From NCBI GenBank assembly GCA_963922205.1, contig CAWUHX010000026.1:1-64000 (forward strand): a DNA stretch of 64,000 bases, written 5' to 3'. Position numbers and translations under genes: made by a program. This document shows, piece by piece, positions 33,463 through 44,568 of this stretch. Under the pieces are notes generated by a model that saw only the letters and a list, made by a program, of their open reading frames with translations, ran no database searches and had not been told where the DNA came from. Source of the stretch: Romanomermis culicivorax (Eukaryota > Nematoda > Enoplea > Mermithida > Mermithidae). Within the stretch, counting starts at the first letter, position 1. The number at the start of each line of letters is the position of its first letter.

Positions 33463-34819
33463 TCAAATTGAGACATGGCGCCAATAGATGTTCTTGGAAT
33501 GTTCTATAGTTTCTTTGATGATCAATTTTTTCATAAGCTTTAGGTATCTATGAGATATGCCCAGATGGTGTAGGACTTTGTCATTGAAATGATCCCATGA
33601 TCCCAGGGCACCAACCACAATGGCATCTGCAAAGACTTGGTAGCCTCGGTATTGAAATGCCAGTACCTCTGGTTCATAAGTCAACTGTTTCCTAAGCCGT
33701 GCCTGCATCAAAGATCTAGTTCCATTTTCATAAGTACAAGTTATATCTATAATATCTACACATTTGTTTTTCTCATTGACAATTAGAAGATTGGGACGAA
33801 CTGATCTGTTCGCAATGGAACAAACAGAATTGATTTTAACAGTGGCTCCACCATTAGTAAATTGGGCAGCCTTGGCGACTCGCTGCAAGATATCATTATG
33901 ACGAGCAGTAATCCCATATGGTAGATGCACTGGGCAATGACATAGTACATGAGGCAAAGTTTCCTGAGGATACCCGCATTTTCTGCATTGGCGCATAATT
34001 TGTGAATCTGTCCCCTCTTTGAGGTATGATGATGCATTCAATGGAAGCAGATTGAGTCGAGCTCGATGAATAAATTTAAAGCTGGAGAAGGAAATATGTC
34101 TGCCTTCTGGCACAAAAGCATTATTGGCATTATCCACTGCTGTACACTGCGAAACTCGACTCTGGCTCTTGTAGGCTGTGCAAAAAGTTTCAAATTGCGT
34201 ATTTTGGAAAGCTTTTCGGATAGCATAGAAGAAAGAATTTCTGCAAGTTTCATCAAAAATTTGGGTTTTTCCATTTGCAGTTAGTTTAATGCAAATTTTG
34301 TGGTTAGGTAGAAAATCGAATTTCAAATCCAGAACTTTCCTCACTGCTCGAACAGCGCATCTCACTCGTTTCAATGAACACTTTGCATCACGCCCATTGG
34401 ATGACAGGAATGAATGAAACTTGCCAGACGTGTACCCGTTTAAGAACTGTAGCATTTCAGTTTGATCAGGTTGTTTGTGGATCCACTTAGGCAGAGTCTC
34501 CTGTAAATTCTGTGTGATGTGGGACTGAATGTCTGCTTGGGGACTCGTAAAGAGCCGGAAAAGATATGTAATCAAGTGCAAATTAAGTTCATTGGATGAA
34601 AGAAAAAAACCCAGACCACCTTTATCAATCGGTGTAGTTAAATAGTAGCGAGATGCCGTTCTGGGAAGGTGGCAGATCTTCTTGACAGTGCGAACTAGTT
34701 CATCATCAAAGGTGTGAAAATCCATTTTCTGTGGAGATGAGAAGCGAAAAATATGACCAAAACGTGGCAGGATAAAAGTTTTCAGAGCATCTAATTTTTG
34801 CCAAGGAGCTAAACAAGAT
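33463..34819 (-). pseudogene. C-terminal RT / zinc knuckle / endonuclease remnant of NeSL-like copy 2
   Basis: The open frame runs from the array junction to TAA-type termination near 33463 without internal stops (first ATG at 34725). It begins after the catalytic RT blocks, so YADD is absent. It retains the thumb-like region (LGFFLSSNELNLH), the CCHC knuckle (CRKCGYPQETLPHVLCHC) and the endonuclease signature (VRPNLLIVNE, DIIDITCTYE). The Asp of the PD motif in copy 1 is Asn here (RPNL), which may inactivate the nuclease. The protein cannot reverse-transcribe because the RT core is missing. Confidence 0.85.
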
Positions 34820-34820
34820 T

Positions 34821-35003
<183 letters not shown>

Positions 35004-36007
35004 TCTATTTTTCTGAAAAGCAAGTGTTGAATTATATTTTTGTAATTTTCTGCTAAATTACACGTAGGCTGCAAACTGTCAAGCCAATTGAATTAACCGA
35101 AGAATGAGTGGTCAAATATGTTCTAACGTAAAAGTTCAGTGTAAATTATGTTTAGAACAGTACTCATTCTTGTCATTTTTTACCTGAATGCATTATACGC
35201 AGATATAATGCAAACTATGAATGGAACTCGAAACTTGGAACTCAGTTCAACGTTTGGTTTGATTCGTGAAAATTTTACAATAAAAGGTTTATACAAAAAA
35301 TTTGACACCGGTTGAATATGTCAAGTTTAACTGTAATTCATAAACTTACAGGTGTGTGAGCATGCGACAATAACACGAATACTGTAGTTAAAAAATTAAT
35401 TTTGTAATGATCGATGCAGCGATGTCGCAGTCAAGCTTTTATTCAAAATTATGGAAGGCTCATTGACTCTATTCAATAACAATTTATTTTATGATACAAA
35501 CTCATTTTCAACCACTTCAAGATTGTGTAAATTTATTTCCCGATCTCCATTAAGGCCTGCTTACCAGAACTTCGACCGCTGCATCGATCATTTCAAAATT
35601 ATGGAGTATAGTAAGCATCTTGTTGACGTCAGACACAGCTTATTCATTGTGGATGCGAACCCCGAGTTTCCAGAACGAGGCAGTTATCTTCGATCTCCCT
35701 TCTAAAATGATTTTCAAGTCGACAGCATATTAATTTAAAAAGTTAAAGCTCACATGCACTGGTCATTATGAATTCGAGGCCGAATTCTTGTGCGGGTTCT
35801 TGACTAGTGCACCTTAAGTTGCAAGCTGCGAAGTCTCTTTGAACTGATTTATTCAATGAAATACAAGCACGGTTTTTACTGTTGCAAAGCCAAAGTAATT
35901 AGATACAGGTACTGATTCATTCATATTTTGTGTGCTAATTAATTTTATGAAATCTTACCGTGATGCAGTCCAATAAACGTTGTTGCAACATTTTTCTGTT
36001 TTTCTAG

Positions 36008-36330
36008 GTTCTTTCATACCGTCGCGCTACAACAGCTCGCGCGCCAAATGCATCCAGTGCTCGCATTGTCGTTTATTTTTTTCACCCAATAAATTCATCT
36101 TTCACAGTCACCGTTTTTCCGAAAGTACTTACACGCAACCGGATGCGGCAAATTTCAACAACTGGCGCAGGCATTTGCACCTGACAATGAGTGGCAGGGA
36201 AAAAATCGTCGATCGTCGTCCCTATACGCCGCGGGACCAAGCCGGAGCCGCCAGCGAGGAGATGGTCAATTTATGGGAAGATGTGAAAGCCATGTTTAAT
36301 GGTGGCACTAGGCGCCGATTTGCATCTGCA
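36008..36330 (+). CDS. fuss: fuss/SKOR-like corepressor, SAND-like domain exon
   Basis: The acceptor TTTTTCTAG precedes 36008. The donor TCTGCA|GTAAGA follows 36330 (323 nt, phase 1 to phase 0). It continues the Smad4-binding SAND-like domain with RYNSSRAKCIQCSHC, FFSPNKFIFHSH and YTQPDAANFNNWRRHL. The FUSSEL signature WEDVKAMFNGGTRRR follows. The Cys/His residues that bind zinc in Ski family proteins are present. The match to SKOR/fuss proteins (recalled) is close over the entire exon, so this gene is FUSSEL-type and not Ski/Sno proper. The frame continues into the exon at 38340. Confidence 0.9.
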
Positions 36331-36435
36331 GTAAGAAATTTTTCTAATCCATAGAATGGTCAAAAGATGATTTTTATGGACTAAGTTTAATGTAACTATA
36401 AGTTTACTTACTCACTTAGTAAGTTGTCGAACTTT

Positions 36436-36790
36436 GCCGTCTTGGTTTAGTGGTTATCGTCTCCATCTACTGGTCTCAAGAACCAGGTTTGATTTCAGGT
36501 GTAACCTCGAACTTTTTGGTATAGTCGATCTAGGCAGACACAGCCTTTCATCCTTATGGGATCGATAAATTGTGAAAGCAAGCTTAGAACACTTCTTGCC
36601 GGGGTTCACTCAGCACAGTTAGCATCTTGACTATAAGATGCGCCAAATAAGGAGGTGAGCTTATTCCTTTTATGAGATAGATAGTTGAACAAGTCCTACT
36701 TCGTTAGGCAGAAGCTAGCCCATGGAATGTGGCCTCCACTTCGGCTATAGGAGAGGAAATTTCTCCAAAAAAATTATCGAACTTGTAGGA
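36436..36790 (+). repeat. tRNA-related SINE-like sequence
   Basis: TGGTTTAGTGG (36443) fits the RNA polymerase III A box. GGTTTGATTTC (36486) fits the B box with tRNA-like spacing. The acceptor stem cannot be formed, so it is not a functional tRNA gene. An unrelated body follows to about 36790. It lies in a fuss intron. Confidence 0.45.
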
Positions 36791-37689
36791 ATACTGAGTA
36801 GTCGTACAAACTACAAAGTTCAATTTTAAGCAAATTTTTGATTATTCTAATTGGAGTAGGTCGCAGGAGTTATAGTTTTAATTTTGGAAAGTCGATAAAC
36901 ATAAAAAATTTAAAAAAATATCAACTTCAAAAAAACAATTATTGTATTAAAAATAAAATTCGCATACCTACAGCAGCCCAACCCAAAGCGTAATTTATCT
37001 TTAAGAAACGATACTATCAACAGTATTAGAATTTTCTATTAATTTTTCTTCGGTAATTGTTCTATTAAACGTTCCTAAGGGTATGGATGATTTCCTGATT
37101 TGATAAATGCCAGTTGTTTCAAAATAAAGCAAACGTTACAAGAAATTGAATTTCTCGAATTGCTTATCTTTAGAAAGAAATTTATTATCTTATACAAATT
37201 TCCATAAAATTTCAAAAACATTAATTTTATACATTTATAATACTTATAATGGAATCAGCCGTGAAATATAGTTGGATGTGGTCGTGTAACCCTGCTCTTC
37301 TGGTATCCAGCTGAACATATTGTCCACGTACGCCGGCAAATTTAAGTTTGTGATAATATTTGATCTATAAGAGCCAAATCAAATATCTTGAACTCATACT
37401 ATTGAATCGAACATTTGAACTAGATCGGTCGCATGAGGGATACTTAATCTGTTTTGTGTAAAATGCCTGTAAATTGAACAATGGCTGAAAACAAGCACCG
37501 CTCTCAATATCGTTCACAGAGCTTTTACTGTAGAATTTCTACTTGCAAAATTTACAATTTACAGTCGAGTTTGGCCCATAAATTTCTATATGATTCATCA
37601 AGAGTTCGTGGAGACATAAAATGGTACATGTTTTCACTACTTTTATTCTTTCGAATCATTTCAAGAAAAATATGCAATATTTTCCGTAT

Positions 37690-37918
37690 TTCGTTTTTAT
37701 ATAAAACGCTTCGCAACTGAAAAACGATACAAATATACGGTGACTTGAAAACCTTCTGCATGTTGCTTTTACTATAGAATTTTTTACTCGAAAAATTGAT
37801 GAGTGTTAGTTGCTTGTTTTCAGAAGTTTCATTTCCAAATGACGTATGACTTGGCATAAAATACTAAAAATATAGAATAGTACATGCTTTCTAGATTCAT
37901 TGGAAGGATCCTAACAAA
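37690..37918. mobile_element. TATAG-MITE family copy (degenerate)
   Basis: Contains TATATAAAACGCTTCGCAA at the left, the internal CTATAGAATTTTTTACTCG and GTACATGCTTTCTA, and a degenerate right end. It is similar throughout to the better copy at 39056-39283. The termini are worn. Confidence 0.5.
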
Positions 37919-37978
37919 AATTTCATTTCACTAGCTTGTGTAATCAAATTCCATATTGATGCCAAACTGTAAAAGATC

Positions 37979-38223
37979 ATTTATACTTGCGTTTTTCGAC
38001 GGATCGGAATGGATCTTCAACGGCTTGAAACGTTCAGCCCGAAAATCGACTTTCGGTCGAAAGGAATAACTGCAATTTTGCGGAAAATGACCGACAGTAA
38101 TGTCCAATCGAACCGAACGGAACTAATATTTCACTTTTGTTCTGTTAACGTTCCGTCGATTGCATTCCGCTCCGTTGGGTTTCATTCCGTTCCGTTCCAT
38201 ACCGTCGGAAAAGGCAAATATAA
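37979..38223. mobile_element. Foldback element, GGAAC/CGTTCC words
   Basis: The left end ATTTATACTTGCGTTTTTCG and the inverted right end CACTTATATTTGCCTTTTCC form imperfect terminal repeats. The interior is full of CGGAACGG/CCGTTCCG-type words in opposite orientation in the two halves. It is intronic in the fuss-like gene. Confidence 0.6.
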
Positions 38224-38339
38224 GTGACCCTTAAATCGGGGATTTGAGGAACATACGCAAAGATTGAGCTTGTTTGCTGCGTAACTTTCCGTTTCAAGAG
38301 AGTACGTCTGTTTTTCCTTCCGTGATTGTATTCTTTCAG

Positions 38340-38529
38340 GAAATCACGACGCATCCGAATGCCATGACGACAGCAAGACAAAGTTTGATTCCACCGTCTA
38401 ATCACTTGATAAAAAATTTTTGTAACTTCAAAACCAGTCTTGCAGCCAATCAAGAAGTTATCAAACGAGAATCGCAAAATCAACTCCACCAGGGCGCCAC
38501 TAAATCATTTATTGAATCAGCATTGCAAA
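38340..38529 (+). CDS. fuss: fuss/SKOR-like gene, downstream exon
   Basis: The acceptor GTATTCTTTCAG precedes 38340 and the donor GCAAA|GTACGA follows 38529. The length is 190 nt, starting in phase 0 (as the previous exon requires) and ending in phase 1 (as the next exon requires). The peptide is Ser/Thr/Asn/Gln-rich (TTHPNAMTTARQS, SQNQLHQGATK) without a domain, as expected for the poorly conserved C-terminal half of FUSSEL proteins. Confidence 0.6.
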
Positions 38530-38683
38530 GTACGATTCCACTTTTCTCCATTAGGGGGAAGAAATTCAGAAAAATATAAAGGTGGTCTGACGTCAGACAA
38601 AATAAAAGTAGAACGTATCTATGATATGTCAATTCGTTACTTCTCATTTCCATAACATAGAACAGTCACTTTGATATTTATAG

Positions 38684-38931
38684 CTCGTACAACTTTGGAT
38701 CTTCCGTGTAGCAGTAGTTCAAAAAATTCGGCACTCAATAGTAGAACGACGATGTCTATGCAGTATAGTTGGTTGTTGGACAGATACTTCAACAACAATC
38801 AGAACAATTACACTGATTCGATGCAGACGACTAATTATTTGAATTCGAATGTGGTCAATAATCACTTTTCGCCCGGTTTACCATTTTGGACGTCGAATCC
38901 TTTTCTTAGTCAGCCAATTTTCGCGCAACAG
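38684..38931 (+). CDS. fuss: fuss/SKOR-like gene, downstream exon, Asn/Ser-rich
   Basis: The acceptor TTGATATTTATAG precedes 38684 and donor CAACAG|GTAAAT follows 38931. The length is 248 nt (2+246), phase 1 to phase 0. The sequence includes YSWLLDRYFNNNQNN and PFWTSNPFLSQPIFAQQ. It is low-complexity, Asn-rich and probably disordered. It is linked to neighbours by phase only. Confidence 0.55.
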
Positions 38932-39055
38932 GTAAATTGCCACGGGTGAATACTGGAGTGGAGTAAACACTTTTTTTATGAAAAAGACCAAATGTCGGAC
39001 CTGTTCGTAGTGGACATTGTTAGTTATAGTTTTTTCATTTTCATCACTATAATCC

Positions 39056-39283
39056 TATAGTCTGTTTTTTTTATAAAATGCTTCCAAATAGAAAACTGAT
39101 AAAAATCAGTACTGTCGTTAAAATCGTAGCTCTTAATGTAAAATTTTTCACTAGAAAAATCGTTGAAGGCTAGTTCAGTATGCTCACAAATTTTTAGTCC
39201 TATCAGCAAATCGTGAAAAAATGAAATAGTACTTGCTTTCTACTTTCATTATTTAGGCGCATTTCAAGAAAAACGCACTATAG
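39056..39283. mobile_element. TATAG-MITE family copy
   Basis: The left end TATAGTCTGTTTTTTTTATA with AAATGCTTCCAAAT and the inverted right end CTATAGTGCGTTTTTCTTG with AAATGCGCCTAAAT give inverted termini. The interior contains AAAAATCGTTGAAGG and AGTACTTGCTTTC, shared with the copies at 37.7, 47.4, 50.2 and 51.5 kb. Confidence 0.75.
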
Positions 39284-40083
39284 TTGAATGGGTAAGCTTT
39301 CCACATATAACCAGCAAAAAGATGAGGAACGGACTTCCACATGAGATTTGCTCCTTATTTAAATCATTCTGCAAAAAGACGTTACTCAACCAATGAAATA
39401 CAGGTCATGTAGACGGATAAAACACATTTTTTTGATAATCTGAAATCTCAAAGGAGAAACTCGAACTCTGAAAAACAAAATCACAGGCCAATGAGCCATA
39501 CCATACAGTATCTGAATGTCTAGTTTCAGCACTTTTTCAGCGAAGCCAGAAAAGTGACCATGTCCATATTTGTAATGTAGGAAAGGGGTCTTCCGTCTTT
39601 CTCAGAGCAGGCGTAGAAGAAAGTAAAAGAAACAACCTCTCCACCGTTTATTACACCCTTGTTTTTGTATGCCAAAAAATAATCCGGGAGGTACGCAGCC
39701 GCCCATCTCATGGAGTAGCCTACGCCTCGTGTCATGGGCAAAAAAATGGAAGTCTACTTTTTCACTGCCTTGAGTATAACGCCTTCAAGTCATTCTTGAA
39801 ATTTCTGGTGATTCTTCAACAGAGGCAAAATTTTTTTGAAAATTGTTGGCAAAATAGTGAGCCTTGATCAAATTAGTCCTCGGCATTCTCGGGTGTCGGT
39901 AAAAAATGGAATACTAGATTTGCATTTTACTACTATATCCAGCTTCTTACGGGGGAACGACTTCTGGTGGAAATTTTAGGAAGTTTCTTGACCACGAAAC
40001 TGTAGTAGCAGGAAAATATCCCCATGTTGAATTTTGGAACAGCTATTCCCGGTCTGCAAGTTCATTTGACATCAATTTCACAG

Positions 40084-40317
40084 AATCTACAACATCATTT
40101 TTCCATTCAGATGCATGTTATTTCTGCTCACTTGAGCAAGAATGATCATTCGACATTGACTTCGAACGCAATAACTCAACAATCCGTAATCATCAATCCG
40201 TCAAATCACAATCCGATTGACAATCAGGATCACAATCTCATTTCTACAAATCGTTACGATATAAGATCCTTGTTGATGACAAAAGGGTCTAATGCTGACT
40301 GCAATACTAAATACAAG
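40084..40317 (+). CDS. Probable further fuss-gene exon, Asn/Ser/His-rich
   Basis: Acceptor CAATTTCACAG precedes 40084 (an alternative, TTTTTCCATTCAG, precedes 40111; both keep the frame). Donor TACAAG|GTATCA follows 40317. Phase 0 at both ends fits the preceding exon. The peptide is Asn/Ser/Ile-rich (TSNAITQQSVIINPSNHNP). Membership in the fuss-like gene is inferred from strand, phase and composition. Confidence 0.45.
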
Positions 40318-40369
40318 GTATCATCATTTCAAAGCATTTAGAGCCGCTTTTTAAAGTTTTTCATTTCAG

Positions 40370-40418
40370 GAGAACAAAAACAATTCATATCATAATGATC
40401 AAGACTACTTGAATCGAG
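40370..40418 (+). CDS. Possible 49-nt exon
   Basis: TTTTTCATTTCAG precedes 40370 and CGAG|GTATGT follows 40418, both strong splice sites. It reads Asn/Asp/Tyr-rich (NKNNSYHNDQDYLNR) in phase 0 from the previous exon. Its phase-1 end does not fit the next candidate (40458-40667), so one of them is wrong or a micro-exon is missed. Confidence 0.35.
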
Positions 40419-40457
40419 GTATGTTTTTCGTGTGATTGCGTGAATAAATGCTTACAG

Positions 40458-40667
40458 TTTCTGTGAATTGAAAACTGTTCCCGGTTATTTTTCGAATGAT
40501 TATCAGATAAGCGAAATTTTCTTCTACATTCGAGAACAGTATTTTGGCCAAAAAATTCGACCACTATCTGAACTTTCATTACTCATAATTATAGAGAATT
40601 TAATCGAACAACTTCGGCAGACCGATAATTACATTCCAGATCAAGATCGTCCAGAACGTGATGATTT
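40458..40667 (+). CDS. Possible exon with hydrophobic helical segment
   Basis: Preceded by ATGCTTACAG and followed by the strong donor GTGAGT at 40668. The open frame reads through FFYIREQYFGQK and ELSLLIIIENLIEQL, an amphipathic helical pattern. No family is recognised. The phase does not match 40370-40418. Confidence 0.3.
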
Positions 40668-41093
40668 GTGAGTGAATGAACCTTTTTATATTGTTAGAAA
40701 TTGGAATCGCAGTTTAGCATTCTCGCATAGTCGTCTTCTTGGACCGGAAAGCCTTCACTTATCAACTATTTTTCATTGCATCTCCGATTTCTCACATGAA
40801 ATTTATAAAAGTTAGCAATTTTAATGTATGCTTATAATAGATAGTTGAAAATCGTTGCCATGGTATTTCAACAATATGCGTTATCCGACAGTGGCACGTG
40901 CATGAAAAAGCAATAAATCATAGTTGCGATCGATGAGTGAAAAATATGAGTAAAATCAATAAAGTACGTCAATAAATGATAGATAGCCATGACTAATTCT
41001 TCAACTATGAATCATTTGAATTTTCATAAACCTAAACAATGGGAACCCTATACCTGATCTCAAATTCAAGTGTATGATTTACTGGACCCGTCT

Positions 41094-42063
41094 CATTATA
41101 GCCACGATCACACTATAGCCACTGCATCACTATAGCCACCATATCACTACAGCCACCATTTCACTACAGCTAATGTATCAGAATAGCCACCAAAATTTCA
41201 CTAGAGCCACTACGATGCATAATAATGATCTCGCTACAGCCGCCAGTGTCACATACCAGAAGTGTCACTACAGCCAATGTCTCGGAAGAGCTACTCAACA
41301 GATAATGCAGAAAATTACTTGTTTTTCTGCACAATTAATTTTTTTGCATCGTATATTTCTAATTGTAATGCGGAGCCTTCCTATTTTCATCAGGACCATT
41401 GATAACACAACTTCTGCACTTGTAATATTCGCTCAAAGAATTATCGCTGAGTCGTTTTTGAGATTTTTGGCGAAACAGATAGTGCAAGTAACAATCACTA
41501 TTTGCGGGACAAACTAACATTTTTGGTTTCATGAACCGAGTTAATACATAAACAGCCGCACCAAAATCCATTTTGATCTTTGTAATGCTTGTACAAAATT
41601 TTGGGGTCTTTTAAGTTTTTATTCAACGCTTAGCAGTTAACATGGCCTCTTTATTTTTAAGCACAAAGCTTATGCAAATGAGGTGACGAGGCTCTCACCC
41701 ATGCAACAATAATATTTTTTGATGCCATGAAATGTGCTGCATCTGTACTCATTGCCGTACTCGTGTAATACTCGTACTTAAAAGCCCATTATGTAATACC
41801 AATACACGTATCACGTACAAGCTGTTTATAACACTGCATTTTTCAGGTTGTCCCTAGTGGCTGTATTGTGACATTTTTTGTAATGGTATCTTTAAATATG
41901 CGACATTGGTGGCTGTAGCGAGATCATTAATATGCGTCGTGGTGGCTCTAGTGAGATTTTGGTGGCTATTCTGATACATTAGCTATAGCGAAATGGTGGC
42001 TGTAGTGATATGGTGGCTATAGTGAGACGGCGGCTCTAGTGTGATGGTGGCTATAGTGATACA
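41094..42063. mobile_element. Foldback element, CACTATAGCCACC words
   Basis: From 41094 to 41290, TCACTATAGCCACC-like words (CACTACAGCCACC, CACTAGAGCCAC) follow each other about ten times. From 41850 to 42060 the inverse (GGTGGCTATAGTGA) does the same. A 550-bp unrelated loop lies between. A TATAG-MITE starts 17 bases beyond the right arm. Confidence 0.8.
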
Positions 42064-42079
42064 CAATCGATTTACCGGC

Positions 42080-42200
42080 TATAGTCTGTTTTTCTCAAAA
42101 TGCTCCTAAATAATAAAACTTGAACGCAAGTACTATTTCTTATTTCTACGATTTCTGCTGAACCACATGCCATACAGAATAAAAACTTTAAACTGCCAAA
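42080..42200. mobile_element. TATAG-MITE family copy, partial
   Basis: TATAGTCTGTTTTTCTC with AAATGCTCCTAAAT begins the element. ACGCAAGTACTATTTC and ACGATTTCTGCTGAACC are shared with the other copies. A right terminus is not seen, so it is probably truncated. Confidence 0.55.
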
Positions 42201-42839
42201 ATATTATTTGTGACACATCAGAAAATTTTGCAGTTGTTGAAGGACACCGTTCCAGAGCCTAAAACTTCCTCCTTGATTAAAATCCGGAGTTCTAATTTTC
42301 GGTTGATAGGTCGCAAGCAAATTTGTTTGAACATGATCGTAATGTATATACTTTTTATGCATGGATTGCACGCTGTAAAAAAGGGTCGTTATTGAAACAC
42401 TGCCCAGTTTCGTCGTGAATTTTCGACTTCCTATTGCAATGTAAACTTTCTTTTGAAAGCTTGAAAATTTTTTTCAACTTTCTGGAGCGAATCTTTTTTA
42501 AAATGTCCCCAGAATTCTTTTATATATGAACATTCCACGTTGTACGCTCTCAGCGTCATTTTCGTCACTTCACTTTAATGGCCAAACATACAAATAATTT
42601 TCAATAACTATTCGACGGTAAACGATTTGTGCGAACTTTTTTGATAGCATAGCATTTAATTTTAAAATTTACATTGAAAAATACGGTAATGGGGCTCGAA
42701 TTTTGACTTGTCAGTAGGACATGATTTTCCATCGACAAAAAATAGTTCACACATATAACTTGCATTACCCGCAAATCACCAGTCTCGAATGGAAATTCCT
42801 CGAAATTAAATATATACAATAAGGTCACAGCTTTGATGA

Positions 42840-43188
42840 TCAAGATTCGAGCACATGACGCGGTAAAGGCGGCGAATCGTCGTCTATCCTCGTTTCATTG
42901 TAACTGTTTCTATTTTTGTAAGGCGAATGGTAATGCTCCATGTTTTTGTCGTCGTTATTTCTAGATGGCGAGATCTGCTGCTGCTCTTGGTAATGACTAT
43001 TTTCGAAGGATTCTAAATTGAGGCGCGGTCGACCACCGCCGCCGCTGGACAATCTACTTGGGGTCAATGTAGTCCTGCACAAAGTGCCGTAATATAGTGA
43101 AGGATCGACGTAAACTGCGCCCGGTTCCGGTTTATGGAAGGTGTCCGTAAAGCTTGTACGATCGACTGTTTTTGCTTGCATTGGTGCC
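42840..43188 (-). CDS. Last exon of a type I membrane protein: cytoplasmic tail
   Basis: Acceptor CACAATTTACAG precedes 43188. The exon supplies one base to complete the arginine codon split by the transmembrane exon (44463-44568), so the two join in phase. It encodes about 116 residues to a TGA-type stop at 42840. The tail has Tyr-containing motifs (GAVYVDPSLYYGTL), a Gly/Arg patch and a Gln/Asn-rich end (HYQEQQQISPSRNN). Such tails are usual for adhesion or signalling receptors, but I do not recognise the family. It is the 3'-terminal exon of the minus-strand gene that may start at 48.1 kb. Confidence 0.65.
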
Positions 43189-44462
43189 CTGTAAATTGTG
43201 ATTCGTGTTGGAAATTCCTGGATGGTAACTTAGCTCTAACCGCTGGCCAATATAATCGCTTCGACCAGAGTATAACGAAAGCGGCATGGGTTCGGAACCC
43301 ATGGATTGGGAGAAACATCAGTCTTACGGATGGAAACGTATGCGAGCATTCAAAACTCGCGATGGAAAATTAATGGTCTTAATCCATTCTCTCTTATTAT
43401 CTTGTCGTTCATTCCATAACAAGCTCAACAATTTTACAGTACTCACGTTCCCCTGTATGCTGCTTATACTGAAATCTGCTCAGGTATGCTGAACAATATG
43501 GGACTCGAAAAAAGCAGATACTGTTTTCAAATAATTTTTGCAATTTTTGAACTTCGGTTTTAAAAGAGATTGACTACTCGTTGAATTCTCAGTCAGAGAA
43601 ATCATTATTGTATATTTACTGGTAAATGGGTTCTTGGACTTTTTCTCAAATTAAAAAATATCGATTCATTCTTGAAAGTGCTCGAGATATGTAAATATGA
43701 CACGTCGAAAAATGAATGGTATAAGCATAATTACGATTCCTACAAACCGTCGAAAACACAAATGCGAGGTCATTTTCGGATTTTCATTGGGAGACTAACC
43801 TACCCTCGCCATTCTGGCAAAATTTCCAACGAAAGGGCTTAGAAACTCATTTTGATTTATATCAAAAATTACTTCGTATTATCGTCAGTTGCAATATTAA
43901 CGTTAAATGTTTTTGAGTGATCAAATCCTATCGTTCGATTTTTTTTAGACTTTCCGCTACTACATGTGAATGCAAAAGGTACTGTCCCTCAAATAAAGAC
44001 TCAAGTTCTATTATCATTTTTACCTGTTAAATTATTTTTTGGGGATGACAGCGATCGGGCATTGAACATTTTCCAACGATTCCCCTTTAACTAATATTTA
44101 ACGACCTTCCTCGTTAATCTGATGACTTTATAAAAAATAGTAGACATTTTTTAGGCACGGCGTGAGAACCTTAGATGTCATTGATCTCAAAGGGATCCAT
44201 CGAAAACTGCAAATTTATTGCAGGACATACCAGCTTTCAACTATACTCTTACTCACATTTAGTTAAGGCTCACCGCTCGGAAGCGTGAAATGAAAAACAA
44301 CTGCTGTTCATTTTGTCACCGTATATTTTCTCCAACATGAAATTTTGAAGGCGCTACAGTAATTAATTACACCTTAAACTACGTCATTATCAATCTGATT
44401 TTCAGGAAAAAAGTCGTATTTTGAAAAAATGTTCAACAGATTGTTTATGCACCTTTTCTCAC

Positions 44463-44568
44463 CTTTTGGATATTACTAATTTGACACATAATAAAATCGA
44501 TAAACCGAAAAGAAATAGCAGAATCACTCCGCCACCAATCAAACTGAGCGCCAAGTATAAGGGCAACA
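44463..44568 (-). CDS. Transmembrane exon of the same membrane protein
   Basis: Acceptor TTTCTGTTACAG precedes 44568 and donor AAAAG|GTGAGA follows 44463. The 106-nt exon (phase 1 in, phase 2 out) encodes one hydrophobic segment (LALSLIGGGVILLFLFGLS then ILLC) ended by positively charged residues (VKLVISKR across the junction), so the C-terminus is cytoplasmic. The phase match to 43188 is exact. Confidence 0.7.

Larger units (their letters stand above)
32407..34820 (-). mobile_element. NeSL-like non-LTR retrotransposon, copy 2, 5'-truncated, in (CTA)n
   Basis: A 2.4-kb element on the minus strand. It starts abruptly inside the RT domain at the CTA array (34820) and ends with AATAA then (AGT)n at 32407. 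It carries the C-terminal RT/endonuclease part and the SGNH-like second ORF. By eye its protein is roughly two-thirds identical to copy 1, so it is a separate family member inserted independently and not a duplicate. The abrupt loss of the 5' part is typical of incomplete target-primed reverse transcription. Confidence 0.88.
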
